A stretch of 64,000 nt of DNA from Capitella teleta (Eukaryota > Annelida > Polychaeta > Capitellidae). Position numbers and translations under genes: made by a program. The stretch spans positions 223,188 to 287,187 of the forward strand of contig KB303020.1 of NCBI GenBank assembly GCA_000328365.1, read 5' to 3'. How positions within the stretch are numbered: position 1 is the first letter of the stretch; each line of letters opens with the position of its first letter. Below, piece by piece: positions 1 to 13,000 of the stretch. The notes beneath the pieces were generated by a model. It searched no databases and was not told where the DNA came from. It saw only the letters and a program-made list of their open reading frames with translations.

Positions 1-172
1 AAAAAGGTACAATAACTTTATAATTTAGTTGACGTCTTGTGTTCAGACCATGAACCAATGGAGTGAGATTAAAAAAATTAGAAACAGGAGTTTTTTATTA
101 TACAAGATAAAATCGAGTCGAGTGGTGTAATGTCCTCGCTGGTTGCATTATGAATATAGTGTGGTGGAAATG

Positions 173-545
<373 letters not shown>

Positions 546-1532
546 AAATAAATGATGTGATTCATCAACCATTAATTATATAACATAGAAAATATTGATT
601 GAATATTGAATTATAAAATAAGTGCGATTCACTTGACACTTGATCTTGATTTCCATATTAATTATTTCAACTCGATGGACTGTATGCAGAAAAGAATGTG
701 AACTAAACATCAAAGTACTAAATTAACCAATTACATAAATTAATTGATTTAAATATAGCTGGATAGGGATAGGTAATTTATAATAGTAATAGAAAAATGG
801 CGCCCAAATATTAATATTTGATTGAACTTGAAGGTACTTGTATCAGACGATTATTGTTGAAAGTACACTGTACAACTCTCCTACTTTATTGTATTTTACT
901 CATTTGTACTCACCTTCCAAAATAGCCAATATGTTCGGGGTCGCCATTTTTTGCTATAAAGTTCTCTTATTCAAAGAACACAGAGAATCTATCGGATATT
1001 ATCGATAAAACGTTCGATTAAACCTTTGCGCGCGCAGTCCTCGTGTCTTCTGTGAGAAATCGTATTTTCGCGCCTTACGAGTTAGGCCCTCTAGCGAGTT
1101 GGCTCAATTTTTGAAATCGTCTGCTCTTTTAATTCTGAATTGCGGTATTTGTCTCTTCATTGTCTTTTTTTCAATTCATTGGCAATCTTACGATTCTGTC
1201 GGATTAAATTATTCGCCAACGAGCACCATTCACATCATGAGCTCAGAGCTCGAATATTTGACATTTTATCCGTTGACATTTGAGTACATTCTAATATTAT
1301 TGCGCATCCAACCATCTTCTTGTTATGTTGTGATTTGCATTGTATGATTGTTGATTGTAGGGCCTACATGCAGCCGGCGAAGGAATCTGGGACACCATTT
1401 TCTGCACTTATGTACGCCTACATAAATGCCATTAATTTTTATTAATCGTGTTTTATTGCTAATCTATCGGATATTTGATGATGTTACATATCGGAACAGC
1501 ATCTTCTACGCATAATCGAATTTATCATACAG
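546..1532. other. Upstream region, no gene recognised
   Basis: AT-rich sequence with a more GC-rich patch at about 1025-1100 that could be the promoter or 5' UTR of the following gene. An ATG at 1371 opens a short frame ending near a possible donor at about 1413, but its phase does not join cleanly to the next coding exon, so it is not called. Confidence 0.4.
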
Positions 1533-1714
1533 TTAAAAGACTCAGCCCCAGCGCGAGCAGCAGTGCATGAAGCTGCTGGGCGTCCCTCGTCTTTGGAATC
1601 AGCAGAAATGTGGGGAATTTCAGCGCCAATTGTGAAAATCGAGCCCTCCTCACCTCGGCAGAAGGAAGCTCGCCATGCAGGTACTATTAAATAAAATAAT
1701 ATTCGGATTATTCG

Positions 1715-1756
<42 letters not shown>

Positions 1757-3998
1757 AGAAAAAGAAATAGGGTACACAAACTAAGTTCTATAAACTCACC
1801 CCCCCCCCCCATGAAAAAAGGAACGCGAGCAAACCTAAATATATATACTGAAAAATGCTTTAATATTCAGTATAATTATATTGTTCACAAAAATTTGAAG
1901 TCGTTAAATTTACGGTTTTTAACCATATCAAACATTTACATAACATTCGATAAATCCTAGCAATGCAATATAAATTTGCACAATCATTCCATCTCGTCTT
2001 TCGTATAGAAAAAAACATAAAAAAAAACAAAAAAAAAAAAAAAAAAAAAAAACATAAACAAAACTAAAAAGAGAAAAGAAAGATCACCAATAGGTAAATT
2101 ACACATGATTATTTGTAATCCACTCTATTGTTGCCTTCCATTCCCGCAGCATTGTTTACTGACTGTTCTATGACGACAGACTCAATAAGCAGCAGCTTGA
2201 CATCTCAATCTGATCTGGAAGAGTTTGCCTTCAGTGATCCCGTGCAATCAAGCGAGTCGCCGGAAGAGGACCTATTCTTGAACTGCATGAGCACTGATCA
2301 GCAAGGTGCCTCCACAGAAGTCAATCAACTTGAACAATGTGAGGACATAGATCAAGAACTCTCTGGTGTGCGGGTTATGCAACACTTGGGTTAGTCAGAT
2401 TTGTATGCCTGACAAAATGTTTTTGCTATTTTATTTAAGAATGTTTTTGCTTTTTGATTTATGAATTATTTTCTTTTACTTACGTGATCAATTATAATTT
2501 TCTAGTTATGAAAGAATTAATTATTACAACTACAGATTAAAAATTTCATGTATAAATATGTAGATATTTCTTTCAAATTACCTATCAAGTTATTGTTTGT
2601 TGGTTTTTATGCGTATCGGCCGATTGCCGAATTGCTGAACTGATCGATGCTCACAAGTCTAGTCCTCTGATGTTATGAACACGTTTATTAAATTAAACTA
2701 AAGACTCTCTATTAAGATAAATTCTTAATATAGAGAGTCTTTGAATTAAACAATGTTAACAGTTCACACCAAGAAATGTGAAGAGTTAGTTCAATTTAGT
2801 TGAGATACATGTTATTATTTGATTGGTTACTCACAATCAAATTAATTAAAGGCTGTAATAGATGGCTTCTTATATGCTGGAGCAGTGATAACAAATGCTC
2901 AGTGGTATGCATGGTACCGGTATATATACTTTGATTCATTGATGTGTATTCTTTAAGCAGATAAATTAAGATGATCACATATGATCGCTATGGTTGGTCA
3001 TAATGGATTACAAAATATAAATACAAAAATACAATAAAAAATACAATATATTGAATACACATTAATTGAACATTCTGCTAACATTTTATTTAATAGATCA
3101 AATTCTCAACATTGGTAATTTTTACCATTATACCGATCATTTTCAGATTCATTAGTTAGAGGCAAAATATCACAGAAGATTGAGAATTTCCAAGTGGATG
3201 TCAACAATATTCTGGATGTGCATAGGGGCCATGTTGAGCAGCTTATTCAATTCTATCAATGTACAAACCACAAGGTCAGTACACTAAACATTTTTCGTTA
3301 TTCAAAGCCCATTCACACTTTTGAATTATATTTCAAAAGGAGTTTGAGATTGATATGGGTACTGAGGAAACTCCTTCTGGTAAGTGTTGCTTTGTATTAA
3401 TAATTATACCAGAGGGTCGTGTCATATGTTTAATTTTCTAAAGGCCCTCTTTTAGGATGCTCAATAAGAATTTAATTATGATATTATTATCTGAAAAGTC
3501 TGATTTTGTTCTACTCAAAATGGCAATGAACAGCCTTAATACTAATAATTATCCATCTGCATTAGTCCAGTATCAAGTATTAAAGCTTACATGTATTACA
3601 CTAACTAGTAATACAATTTGCCTTTCAGTGAATGAAAATCTCCAAAATGAGGAGTACAAGTACGTTTTATCTTCCTGTTCATTGCATTTGTTCTCCTTAA
3701 CATGTAAAATGTCTTTGTGCATGTACCTTTGCATAACGGATGACTAACAATAAGATGAGTAATTACTCAAGAAGGATCTACACAGATTTCAATTTCCATG
3801 AACTGATCAATGCCAGGAATCAAACTTCTCTTCTATCCTTATTATATATATAATTATATTATTTTTTTCAAATTCAGAAACGAATCTTCTTTGGAAACTG
3901 AAGCAGAGCTGCTAAAAACGGAGTGTTTGGTGAAGTTGTTGACAAAGGCCTCCATTATCAGCAGAACGCTAAGGAAGCCTGAATATCAGACAACTTAG
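1533..3998 (+). CDS. Unrecognised spliced gene, acidic N-half and small helical C-half (5' end unresolved)
   Basis: Function not recognised. Six coding segments join in frame with GT/AG sites: about 1533-1680, 2150-2389, 3147-3274, 3340-3379, 3629-3659 and 3878-3998 (stop TAG). The joined length is 708 nt, 236 codons including the stop. The first segment carries an IVKIEPSSP stretch that resembles a SUMO-acceptor (psi-K-x-E) site. The second is rich in Ser, Asp and Glu (SDLEEFAFSDPVQSSESPEED), typical of disordered regulatory regions. The third (ISQKIENFQVDVNNILDVH) looks helical, perhaps a short coiled coil. The last ends in a Lys/Leu-rich helix. The start codon is not found; the acceptor at 1532 is one of several possible. 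AATAAA at 4388-4393 is a plausible poly(A) signal. That the exons belong together is inferred from phase alone. Confidence 0.6.
1718..1755. repeat. Poly(A) tract in intron
   Basis: A run of 38 A, with another A-rich run at about 2024-2051 and a C run at about 1800-1810, all in the intron between 1681 and 2149. It could be a retroposon tail, but no body is recognisable beside it. Confidence 0.9.
2699..2743. repeat. Short inverted repeat (hairpin)
   Basis: Arms of about 18-20 bp (AAAGACTCTCTATTAAGA and its near-perfect reverse complement) flank a loop of about 6 nt. It sits in the intron between 2390 and 3146 and has no flanking gene signature. Confidence 0.8.
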
Positions 3999-6492
3999 GC
4001 ACAGATTGACCCATTGTTCGCTACAAGTAAATGATTTTATCCATCTATATTACAATCAAAACTGGAAAAGATACCGGTAATTGAATACTGCTTTCAAAAT
4101 CGATAAGATATCAAAACATGTTTAATGGTTGTTGTTTTTATGAAATTTGTTCTTGGTAAGCTCTATCTTATCTAATATGGGATCTGAAAAAAATTGCATT
4201 TTTGTAGAATTGTTTTGCACTATAGTAATGACATAAAATAGAAATGAAAATGATTTATTTTTTATTTTATTTATTTTAAATCCGAACTGATGCTTTAGGT
4301 ATTTGTTCTTTACGATACTTGTTAAAAGGCTGTTTGGCAATTTTTTGGGCAATCGGATTGGAGTTGCTTAAACCTAGTGGCTAGTGTAATAAATTTAATA
4401 ATATGCATTGCGATTAACAACGATAATGAATAAAATAATTTTAAGACACTTCACCATCACAATTGTATACATTTTGTACTAAATAGTACGTAATTTATGT
4501 GCTCATTTATGTATTTTGTTAAGTTGCATACCCAGACATGTACAATGAAGCACACCTCACCTGACTTTTGCTATATATAGTGACTCGTTGACTATTACAA
4601 GTATTATTGTCAAATTTAAGGTTAGTAGCTTACTAGTAATCATGCATTCTATGCATTAATTATAGCTATAGTACGTACCTGCTTAATATCGCAGATTTGG
4701 TGAACCAATTACATGTATGATCAGATGGTTTGCGTGATTATAAGATTTATGTAGGGATGTTGATACCCGGTTGCACAGTCTTGTTCTTGTAAACATATTG
4801 CATGGAATTCTACCGTAATCATAGTCTTCATAAATTATACAGAATATTTTTACGTCAGTATTTTGGTATGAAGTAGGAAATCTAGTTTTTGTATACTCCA
4901 CTCTGTTTTTTTTGTCATTGGATTTAACAGCCAGCGACCTACGTTTTGAACAACACGTATTTGGGTGACGCAGATAAATTTTGCGGATCTCAATGCACTC
5001 TGGCAGCCCAACATAAGAAATGCACATGAAAGTCATGCACCAAATTGCTAAAATTCTACTGCGTGTTGTAAGACATCTTTCACTGCGTATTACGGTAATA
5101 TAGGCTTTTGTAGTTTTGTTATAATTATATTGTACTTAGATAAATAATTGTGTGAGGTAAATTATAAGTCACATGTATTTATAATTCAAGTTTTGATCCT
5201 GGCCTCGCTGATGCCTGATGTACCCCAGAGCCAAACCTTATGATACTGAAGTTCACATAGAAGTGGTATATACACATGTGCCTGTAAATCTTTCATTCGT
5301 GTTATCTCAAGCAGTGAATTAATAGGAGCTTCAGAACGAAAGTAAACAAGTATGAAAAAAAGTGAAGCTAGCGAACAAATACATCAATTGGTGCATATTG
5401 TATAAATGAAGTGAAGCACCTCATCCTCATATAGTACCCATTTATCAGCCTTTTTTATGACTCAATTGATCGATACTTGGGTATACAAAAATCCTAATTT
5501 GAGGGTTCTCAGGGTCAGCAGAATGATAAGGTGGTATGATTATGGAGTGTATTATCAAGGGTACGAAGTTTATCCTGTCAGTCGATTGATTTCTCAGAGT
5601 TGCCTGGACGTTCGGTGCGTTGCGCTGTGGTGCTGGCATTGCAGTGCATGCGGCATGCAATCATCTTTTCGTTGGCTCGCTTTTTCACCCACATAAGTCA
5701 TTACACGGGTAAATCACTTGATAACACCTGGTCGATCAGGAGTGCAGGTGCATTTTAGCATGTTTGCATGTCTCCTTTTATACAGAGTGGGCCAAAGGTA
5801 GTCTATCTACTCCATGTTAAAGATTTCAATGCTTTTCAATGGCACTGCGCTTTTCCGATAAAGTGTTAAAAACAGGTGGCAGTGTAAAAACCACGCAAAT
5901 ATAAGATAGATATAAATATTTTGTATCATAATTGTATGTATAGTTTAACATTTCATCCTGCTATTCCTTTCATTTCTATTCCAATTTTGTGGACATTGAT
6001 GCCGATTTATCTCAATCAAAAGAGTGCACCAAACATTCGGCGATATTTTGTTTTTCCTTTCAGCCCGGAGCATGGATGAGCATTATTTGGATGCCCAAAT
6101 AAGGCATCGCCCTCTGCGTTATGAACATTAAACGCTGCTGCACTTTGTGACAAATTGCATACTACCATGCGTGCATCGTACATTGTAAATTTTAATTAGT
6201 GATCACAAAACAGAAGAACTCAAGAAGAGTTTCATTTTTATCAACACTTAAATTTCACAAGAAACGGATACCATGTAGTAATCGGACAGAAAAATGAAAT
6301 GGAATTCTGGTACGTATAGCCTATCGTGTAAAGCAACGACCTACTCAAGAAGTTACAACAATGAAAAAGATAAAACAAATGCAAAATAAAATAATCACTA
6401 AAATCGACGTTTTTTCGCGGAAAAGTACTATGCTGCGCAGCGAGCGGCAGAAAACTTCTTCCGTTCAAAAAAACTAAAAATCCTAGCTTCCA
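3999..6492. other. Intergenic, no gene recognised
   Basis: AT-rich, with no convincing coding frame. At about 5788-5860 a stretch beginning TGGGCCAAAG resembles one at about 39108-39170 and may be a diverged dispersed repeat. Confidence 0.5.
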
Positions 6493-7012
6493 ATGAACGT
6501 TAATAATGATGCTTATAAGGCATGTCCACCATCAGATATTTCACCGTTAATTTTTAAGAACTGCCGTTCTTCTTTAACACCTCAGCTGACTTTTATTTTT
6601 AATCGGAGTATTTCAACTCGAACGGTTCCGATTCAATGGAAAAAGGCCAACGTTGTGCCTATTTTTAAGAAAGGTGATTGTTATAATCATGTTAAAAGTT
6701 ATAGGCCTGTATCATTATTATTACTCTGTGCATCAAAGGTTATGGAACGATGTTTGTTCAACTATTTATACCATTTTATTGCACCCTTTTTACATGACAT
6801 GAAACAGGGTTTTATGAAACATCGTTCTTGTACAACTCAACTCTTGTAATGTTATCATTCCATTGGTCGTACTATAGACGAAGGTGGTCAAATTGGTGTA
6901 ATTTATTTAGATTTTAGTAAGGCTTTTATCTCCGTTCCACATTTTTTTTTTTTTTTTAACTGGAATCATTTTATGGAATTTCTGGTGTTGTTTTAGATTG
7001 GTTCCGCAGTTT
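6493..7012 (+). mobile_element. LINE reverse-transcriptase fragment (CR1/Jockey-like), truncated
   Basis: The frame from 6493 encodes the N-terminal half of a non-LTR reverse transcriptase: SPLIFKN, the motif WKKANVVPIFKKGD, SYRPVSLL, KVMERCLFNYLY and KQGFMKHRSCTTQLL. After a stop it continues in frame to IYLDFSKAF, the catalytic motif A region (F/YxDFSKAFD in active copies). A T-run interrupts the next part, and similarity stops at about 7012 where a different LINE begins. No 3' end or target-site duplication was recognised. A dead copy. Confidence 0.85.
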
Positions 7013-7015
7013 TTT

Positions 7016-7890
7016 ATAAAGACAAGACCATGACTCTACCCTCGGAAGAGCCCCGCGTCCTGGTGGAGGAGTTCTCGTCTTTCTTCCGGCAGAAGATTAC
7101 TGCAATCCGTGCTACACTTGACACTACACTGATTAAGGCAGACGATAGCCCCTGCTCCTGTACCCTCACGAATTTTAATCCTGTGATGGAGAATGAGATA
7201 CGGAGGCTGATCCTGGCCAGCCTACCCAAGACCTGCTCCTTGGACCCCCTTCCGTCGTCGTTGCTGAGAGTTCCTGACCTGCCCAACGTACTTCTCCTTC
7301 GTTTCACGCTCATCATTAACCAGTCTCTGGCTACTGGGACTGCCCTTCGTACTTTGAAGATGGGTCGTCGCGAACAGTTCACTGACTACTTAAGGGCCAA
7401 CAATCTACATGATGATTTCCAATCTGCGTATAAAGCTCGCCGTAGCACGGAGACGGCCATGCTCAAAGTAAAAACGGACTTGGACCAAATCATGGACTCT
7501 GGTGACGCTGCATTGCTTGTGCTGTTAGATTTGAGCGCAGCATTTGATACCGTTGATCATGTTGTGTTGCTTGCCCGTGTGAAGAAGAAACTGGGCATCA
7601 AAGGAGCTGCACTCAGCTGACTAAAATCCTATCTTCAGGACCGCCAGCAATTTATCGCCATCAATGACACTTGATCGCAAACAACTAATTTAGATGTGGG
7701 CGTACCCCAAGACTCGGTGGTGGGCCCGATCTTGTTTCCCCTGTATACTCTCCCGCTCAAACATAGTGTGGCTAGATTTCCTGGCATTGCAAGGCACAGT
7801 TACTCTGATGATACGCAGTTACATTGCAGACTTCCCGTTGAAAACCCCAGTGCTCCCCTTAAGGTGATGAACACATGCACAAACAGCATG
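7016..7890 (+). mobile_element. Second LINE reverse-transcriptase fragment (CR1/L2-like), degenerate
   Basis: Encodes RRLILASLPKTCSLDPLPS, then DDFQSAYKARRSTETAML, LLDLSAAFDTVDH (motif A), GVPQDSVVGPILFPLYT (motif B region, normally GVPQGSVLGP) and YSDDTQL in the YADD-box position. An internal stretch between about 7365 and 7400 (the NYRPVS part) is missing, several stops are present and the core motifs are mutated, so this is an inactive fragment. The sequence family differs from the LINE fragment just upstream. Confidence 0.88.
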
Positions 7891-10049
7891 ATGGTTAGAT
7901 TACCAGAAGATCGGCCCCACTATATCCGTGTGTCGCGGTTACCCTTCTCCCCAAAGGAATTTAAATGTTTAATTAGTTTCTCATTTTGCCTGACCATCCG
8001 TGACACCTGATCTGATGCATTTACGATGTTGTTACATCACCTCACGTTGTGAAGGTGGGGCTGTAAAACGCCCGCACCCTTTAATGAATGTCCGTCCACC
8101 TGTGCTCGATTTCCCAAATAAAAGAAAGTGTTCGTTGGAAATCGGGGGCTCCTCCATCGAACAGCGGCCACTTCACGTATCCAGAGCAGTTCGTCATTCC
8201 TTGGCTAGCCCAAAAGACTGCCTACTGCAGGGACTGGAACGCGATGCTGGCCAATTAGACGGAGAATCCTGCTTACCCCGGGCACGTGACACGTGTTCAT
8301 TCTCACGCTCATTTTCGATATACATGTACCTTGTTTAATGTAGAGTGAACTACTGTCGCGCAGATCTCTCAGCATACAAAAACCTATGCAGTCGCTGCTT
8401 TGCGTATTACCCGTGACGACACGATGAACTCATGAATATTTATGAGCTCGCATTTGGACGTGGTTTACGCTGCGTCGCGTGCACGCACAGATGTCGGAGT
8501 ATAAATCTGAGGCGTTACGTAATAAGTTGGTGGTAAAAAGTTGGAACCGAATGATGGTGATGCTACTAGTACCTGATTAATTGTATAATTTAATAGTGAT
8601 TCACACAAATTGTTTTGAATTTAAATCTTGCAAGTTACAAATGCAATGCATGCTATCATTTTTATAATCATAACGTCTGCGCCGATTGAGCCTCGAACAT
8701 CATTATGAATTATTGATTTTATAATTACTTGTACAGTGTATAATTACTTGTTTGTGATTATAAATTAATTTGATACTAAGACTATTAGGCTAATTATGAA
8801 TTACTAGTGTGCGCTTTTGTCTAGGACTACGCATTATTAATTATCATAATAATTACTTATATTCCGACCGACGATAATATTTCCACAATAATAATTAGTA
8901 TCACGGTAGCTACATTACAGTATAATAATATGCTCCGCATAATCATTCATATGATGAGGTCGTCGGCCCGTCTAAAAACAGATGGGTAGGTGTGTAGGCC
9001 TTTATCTATCTATATAAGTATATAAGTTGAGACTACATGTAGCATTTATTCGTGACATTCCACACACGTACGTACGTACGTTTGAAATTCTTATAGAAAT
9101 TAACAAGTGAAGAAAGGTTGAACCTCTTCCCCTTCCCCAAACCGTCCGCAAGAAGAGAAAAGGGAAAAATCAATATACAAGTAAATGAAACAAGATCACT
9201 AATAATTATTGGTTCGAATCGCTAATTAAGCGTGTAATTTACTTTGGTTGAGACTATACATGTATACATGTATGCCTTGATGTGGATTGTGGATTATATA
9301 TAATAATTAAATTAACGAAATGAGCATGCGGGTAGGCCATTCACCCAATTATACCGCTTAATGGTGCGGGCGGCGGAGTGGGATGGTTAACCTATTTTAT
9401 AAAACACGTGAGTGATCATAGAACTAAGCCACTGCAGGCTCGATACCCATTCTTCAAATGGTTCGCTGCCGCTTTGGCACTGAGAACTCGTAACATCATT
9501 ACGGATTACGCTTGACCTCATTGCATATGTTTAAAGCCACTGCACGGCTTCCATCTCCGCTTACTCACTTGCGTTATTGCATTTGATTACTCGTATTCAT
9601 TTTGCCAATCGTTATCAGAGCGATCTCCGAGTGCTCACTGCGAGGCTTGCACTATGCAAATCGCGCCCAGGCCCCAAAACGAGCACTCGAAGCTGTGGGT
9701 CAATGATATGCAGCCACAGCGAACACGAGGCTCATTTGCATATTCAGCATTACCACCGTAACTACCGGTATATACGTCACTCATCACCTCAATAGACCTT
9801 TCGTGCAGCGAGGAAAGGCTCGTGTGTTGTGTGCGCTAGGATTTCACTTGTTTTATGAAGGAAAGCGGACGGAACGTTTGTCAAATGTTGTCAGACGACC
9901 TGTAGGAATGATCGAGGATTCGTTGGATACTAAAATTGTGCTGAATCTCTATGGATAAGTGGGATAAAATTGCTGTGAGAGTGACTATCTTTGCGATGCG
10001 CTCAGCCTCGGAATCATAGCCCCGAAAGCTTAGCGCATTCGACACAGAC
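7891..10049. other. Intergenic and FoxO upstream region
   Basis: No coding sequence recognised. It contains one AATCATAACG motif (8666-8675) and a possible tRNA-like SINE at about 9362-9450. From about 9770 the sequence becomes less AT-rich towards the FoxO start and probably holds the promoter and 5' UTR; no clear TATA box was assigned. Confidence 0.5.
9362..9450 (+). repeat. Possible tRNA-derived SINE head (weak)
   Basis: A box-like CGGCGGAGTGGG at 9371-9382 is followed 55 nt later by GGCTCGATACCC at 9437-9448, a good match to the pol III B box GGTTCGANNCC. No cloverleaf could be drawn, so this is not called a tRNA gene. Confidence 0.35.
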
Positions 10050-13000
10050 ATGGAGGTGCCCGAGATAGACCCGAACTTTGAGCCTCAGGCTCGAGTTCGT
10101 TCAAATACTTGGCCGCTGCGGCCCCCTGAGATCACCAAGGATGACGAGAATCGAAGCACGCCGAACAGCACTGATGGTGATCATGGTGAGGGCCACCAGA
10201 AGGACGCTTTGGGCCTCTCCAAAAAGACATCTTCCCGTCGCAATGCGTGGGGTAACCTGTCATACGCTGACTTGATCACGAAAGCCATCGAAAGCTCTCC
10301 TGAAAAGAGGCTAACCTTGAGCCAAATCTACGATTGGATGGTTCAAAATGTGCCATACTTCAAAGACAAAGGGGAAAGTAACTCATCCGCTGGTTGGAAG
10401 GTATGTACTAGTTAACCTAGTTGTGCTGCTACTTGCATATTAAAACTTCAATGTCACCGCCACTGTACCACTATAATAATCCACATTAAATTTAATCGTA
10501 TTATTATTTATGGCATGACGTAACGCCACTTGCAGACCACTGTTGATGTCAAAGAGGAATTAGGGCAGTATGATCATAAAACCTGGCAAATTTGGACCCT
10601 TACCAGAAAGCTTAAACATCTGTGATTCTGTCACCTTACTGGACAAAGTGTTGTGCAGGAGATGTCAGATCTATTTGGGTTGACGACGGTGCGTGTTCGT
10701 GTGGGGACACACTGGCCTTGTACTCATTAGGGATAGCATAGTCACTGATAGTGAGGTGGCTTAATTATGCCACATGACTACGCTATCTCCAACCACCCCG
10801 TATCGATCCCGAAGCATTCCTACTGGGCTACTCATAACAGTGACAACGCTAACTAATATCATAACATGACTTCTCATATTACCTACTCCGGGATCGTGTT
10901 AGACCCCGATCAGAGAAGCGCCTTATGTAAATTCGACCTGAAGTAACTTTTCAGGCTTCGGATGTAAGAAGGCGAGAAGCTTAGAAAGTAAGCTGATGGA
11001 TAGCTCCGTGTGCATGAAGCGTACAACATCAATGCCTTTGTGTAGTGCCGCTCCGTGACTGAATTATTCCGTCTAGAGTGAATGCGGTTCTAACTTCTGA
11101 TATCAGCTGCAAGATGACATCATCCCCTTCGGTGTCCTCAAAAATCAAAACCCAGAGTTTGATTAAGTCCGAACTGTTGCTATGCACTTTATTATCGTAT
11201 TGGTTTGTAGTGATACATGTATACTATGTAGTATTAGTAACATGACTAACATGATTTGTTGATTATAGTTGCACAATATCTCACAGTATCATGCTGTGTT
11301 CACATTCTTATGCAAGCTGTATAATTGAGCGGCTTTGCTTCCAATTTTCAACACAGTTTTCGTTAAATCAAATTTAAATCGTTGAATGGGTAGAGATTTG
11401 ACTCCATTGAGGCCCGAGTTTCTTTGATTTGTGATGGCATAAATGCATAATTCAGCATTCGACAAACTATGTACTAGTATAGAAATACAAGTATTCATTG
11501 CATCATTTGTATGATTCTTCTTATCAGCCTAATTGTACCGCATATTAAATTTTTGACTCACTCGCTCAGTACTGGTCTTCTGGAATCTCGATAAACGAAC
11601 CATGTACTACAGTGCACAGAGTCATAGACCAACATACATAGCTGTCATTCAATAGCGACTCATAGCGAGTTCGTCAATTCATCCGTTCCAAGTAGGCTGC
11701 ATTGTGTAATGCGTACTGCCATCGGACTACTGGTTGCAATTGTGCTAATTCTGACAGGGCTGTGCACAATAACTAATAAGTACCTCTTGAGATGTTCAGT
11801 ATGCTGTTTGAAATTCGACCCCAATCTATGTTTTGTTACATGCATTGGTACATGGCAATATTGTGTTCAAGGATATTTGAATGCACTCCAAAACCAATGC
11901 ACCGAATTGATTTTATTTTTATGATTTAAATATATTCTGTATATGCTTTGGTTTAATGATGAGTTTGCGGCTGACGCAGAAAACCATCTTGTGCTGACAT
12001 TTATTGTTGCGGTGCAATTAGGCTCCATTTGGTTTCATCTGAGCTGAAATGTGAAACCGTCACACAGGCTGCTCTACGTCACAATCTGTAATGAGAGTAT
12101 CGACTGAACTTCAATCAGGGTGCAGTGTCTAATGAAAAATGTTTGTAATCAATTATTCTTAACCGCGTTGAAAGTTCAAAAAGGCGTGTGTAGCTACTAG
12201 CTAATTAGTTCAACCGTGCATGCATATAGAAGGATGCCACCGCCTATCCTAGTTTTAATTTGAAATACCGGCACTGCTATTACATGTAATCAAGTACATG
12301 TATGTGTAAATGTAATATATTATATGGCTCGCAGACGTCGCACTGCGATGGCTAATGAGCAATTATCACAGCACCATGGTGACAGTAAATTAATGCAAGT
12401 CTTTGAGATCCTCCAATTATTAAATTTATTGTTGGTATCAGTTGATGACTCTATGCATAACTCGAGATGATACTCGTTCAGGTCGCCTTGTAAATTATTT
12501 TTTATCTTTGAAATTTATGAAATGGAGTTCTTTTTTTTCGATATACCAGTACATATTGATACGAACTCTAGGTAATGTTAATCGTTGAGCCTGACGGCTA
12601 TAATACGTGTGTTTATGCTATTAACACAATAATAACATTATATTACTCGGCACATGTAAAGTGAGGGTAAATGTGATTGCATAATCTAATTGCCTCTGCA
12701 ATCTGATCAGGGGGCACCGAATAACTCGGTCGGTTCAACCGGCAGACTGCAAACCTATGCCGACCGTGGAGGTCGAGGTCCCGGTGCGAGACCCGATCAG
12801 GTCACGGGCGTTATGTCTGTGAATTGTAATTATAATTCTTCGGTGACTGCAGTGCTGCCCAACTGTGTAACAGGCTGTGTACTACTGTCTATGGTGGTAT
12901 GCAGGATAAAGAACCCTTGGGGTTTATCGGTAAGAGTAGGGGGAAACCCCGGTCCCGGGCCTTCTGTTCTGGCGCCCGTATCATCCGAATGGGTTGGGTG

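Noticed and set aside
9362-9450. tRNA gene
   Set aside because: Pol III box-like words are present but no cloverleaf or acceptor stem pairs; kept only as a weak SINE candidate.
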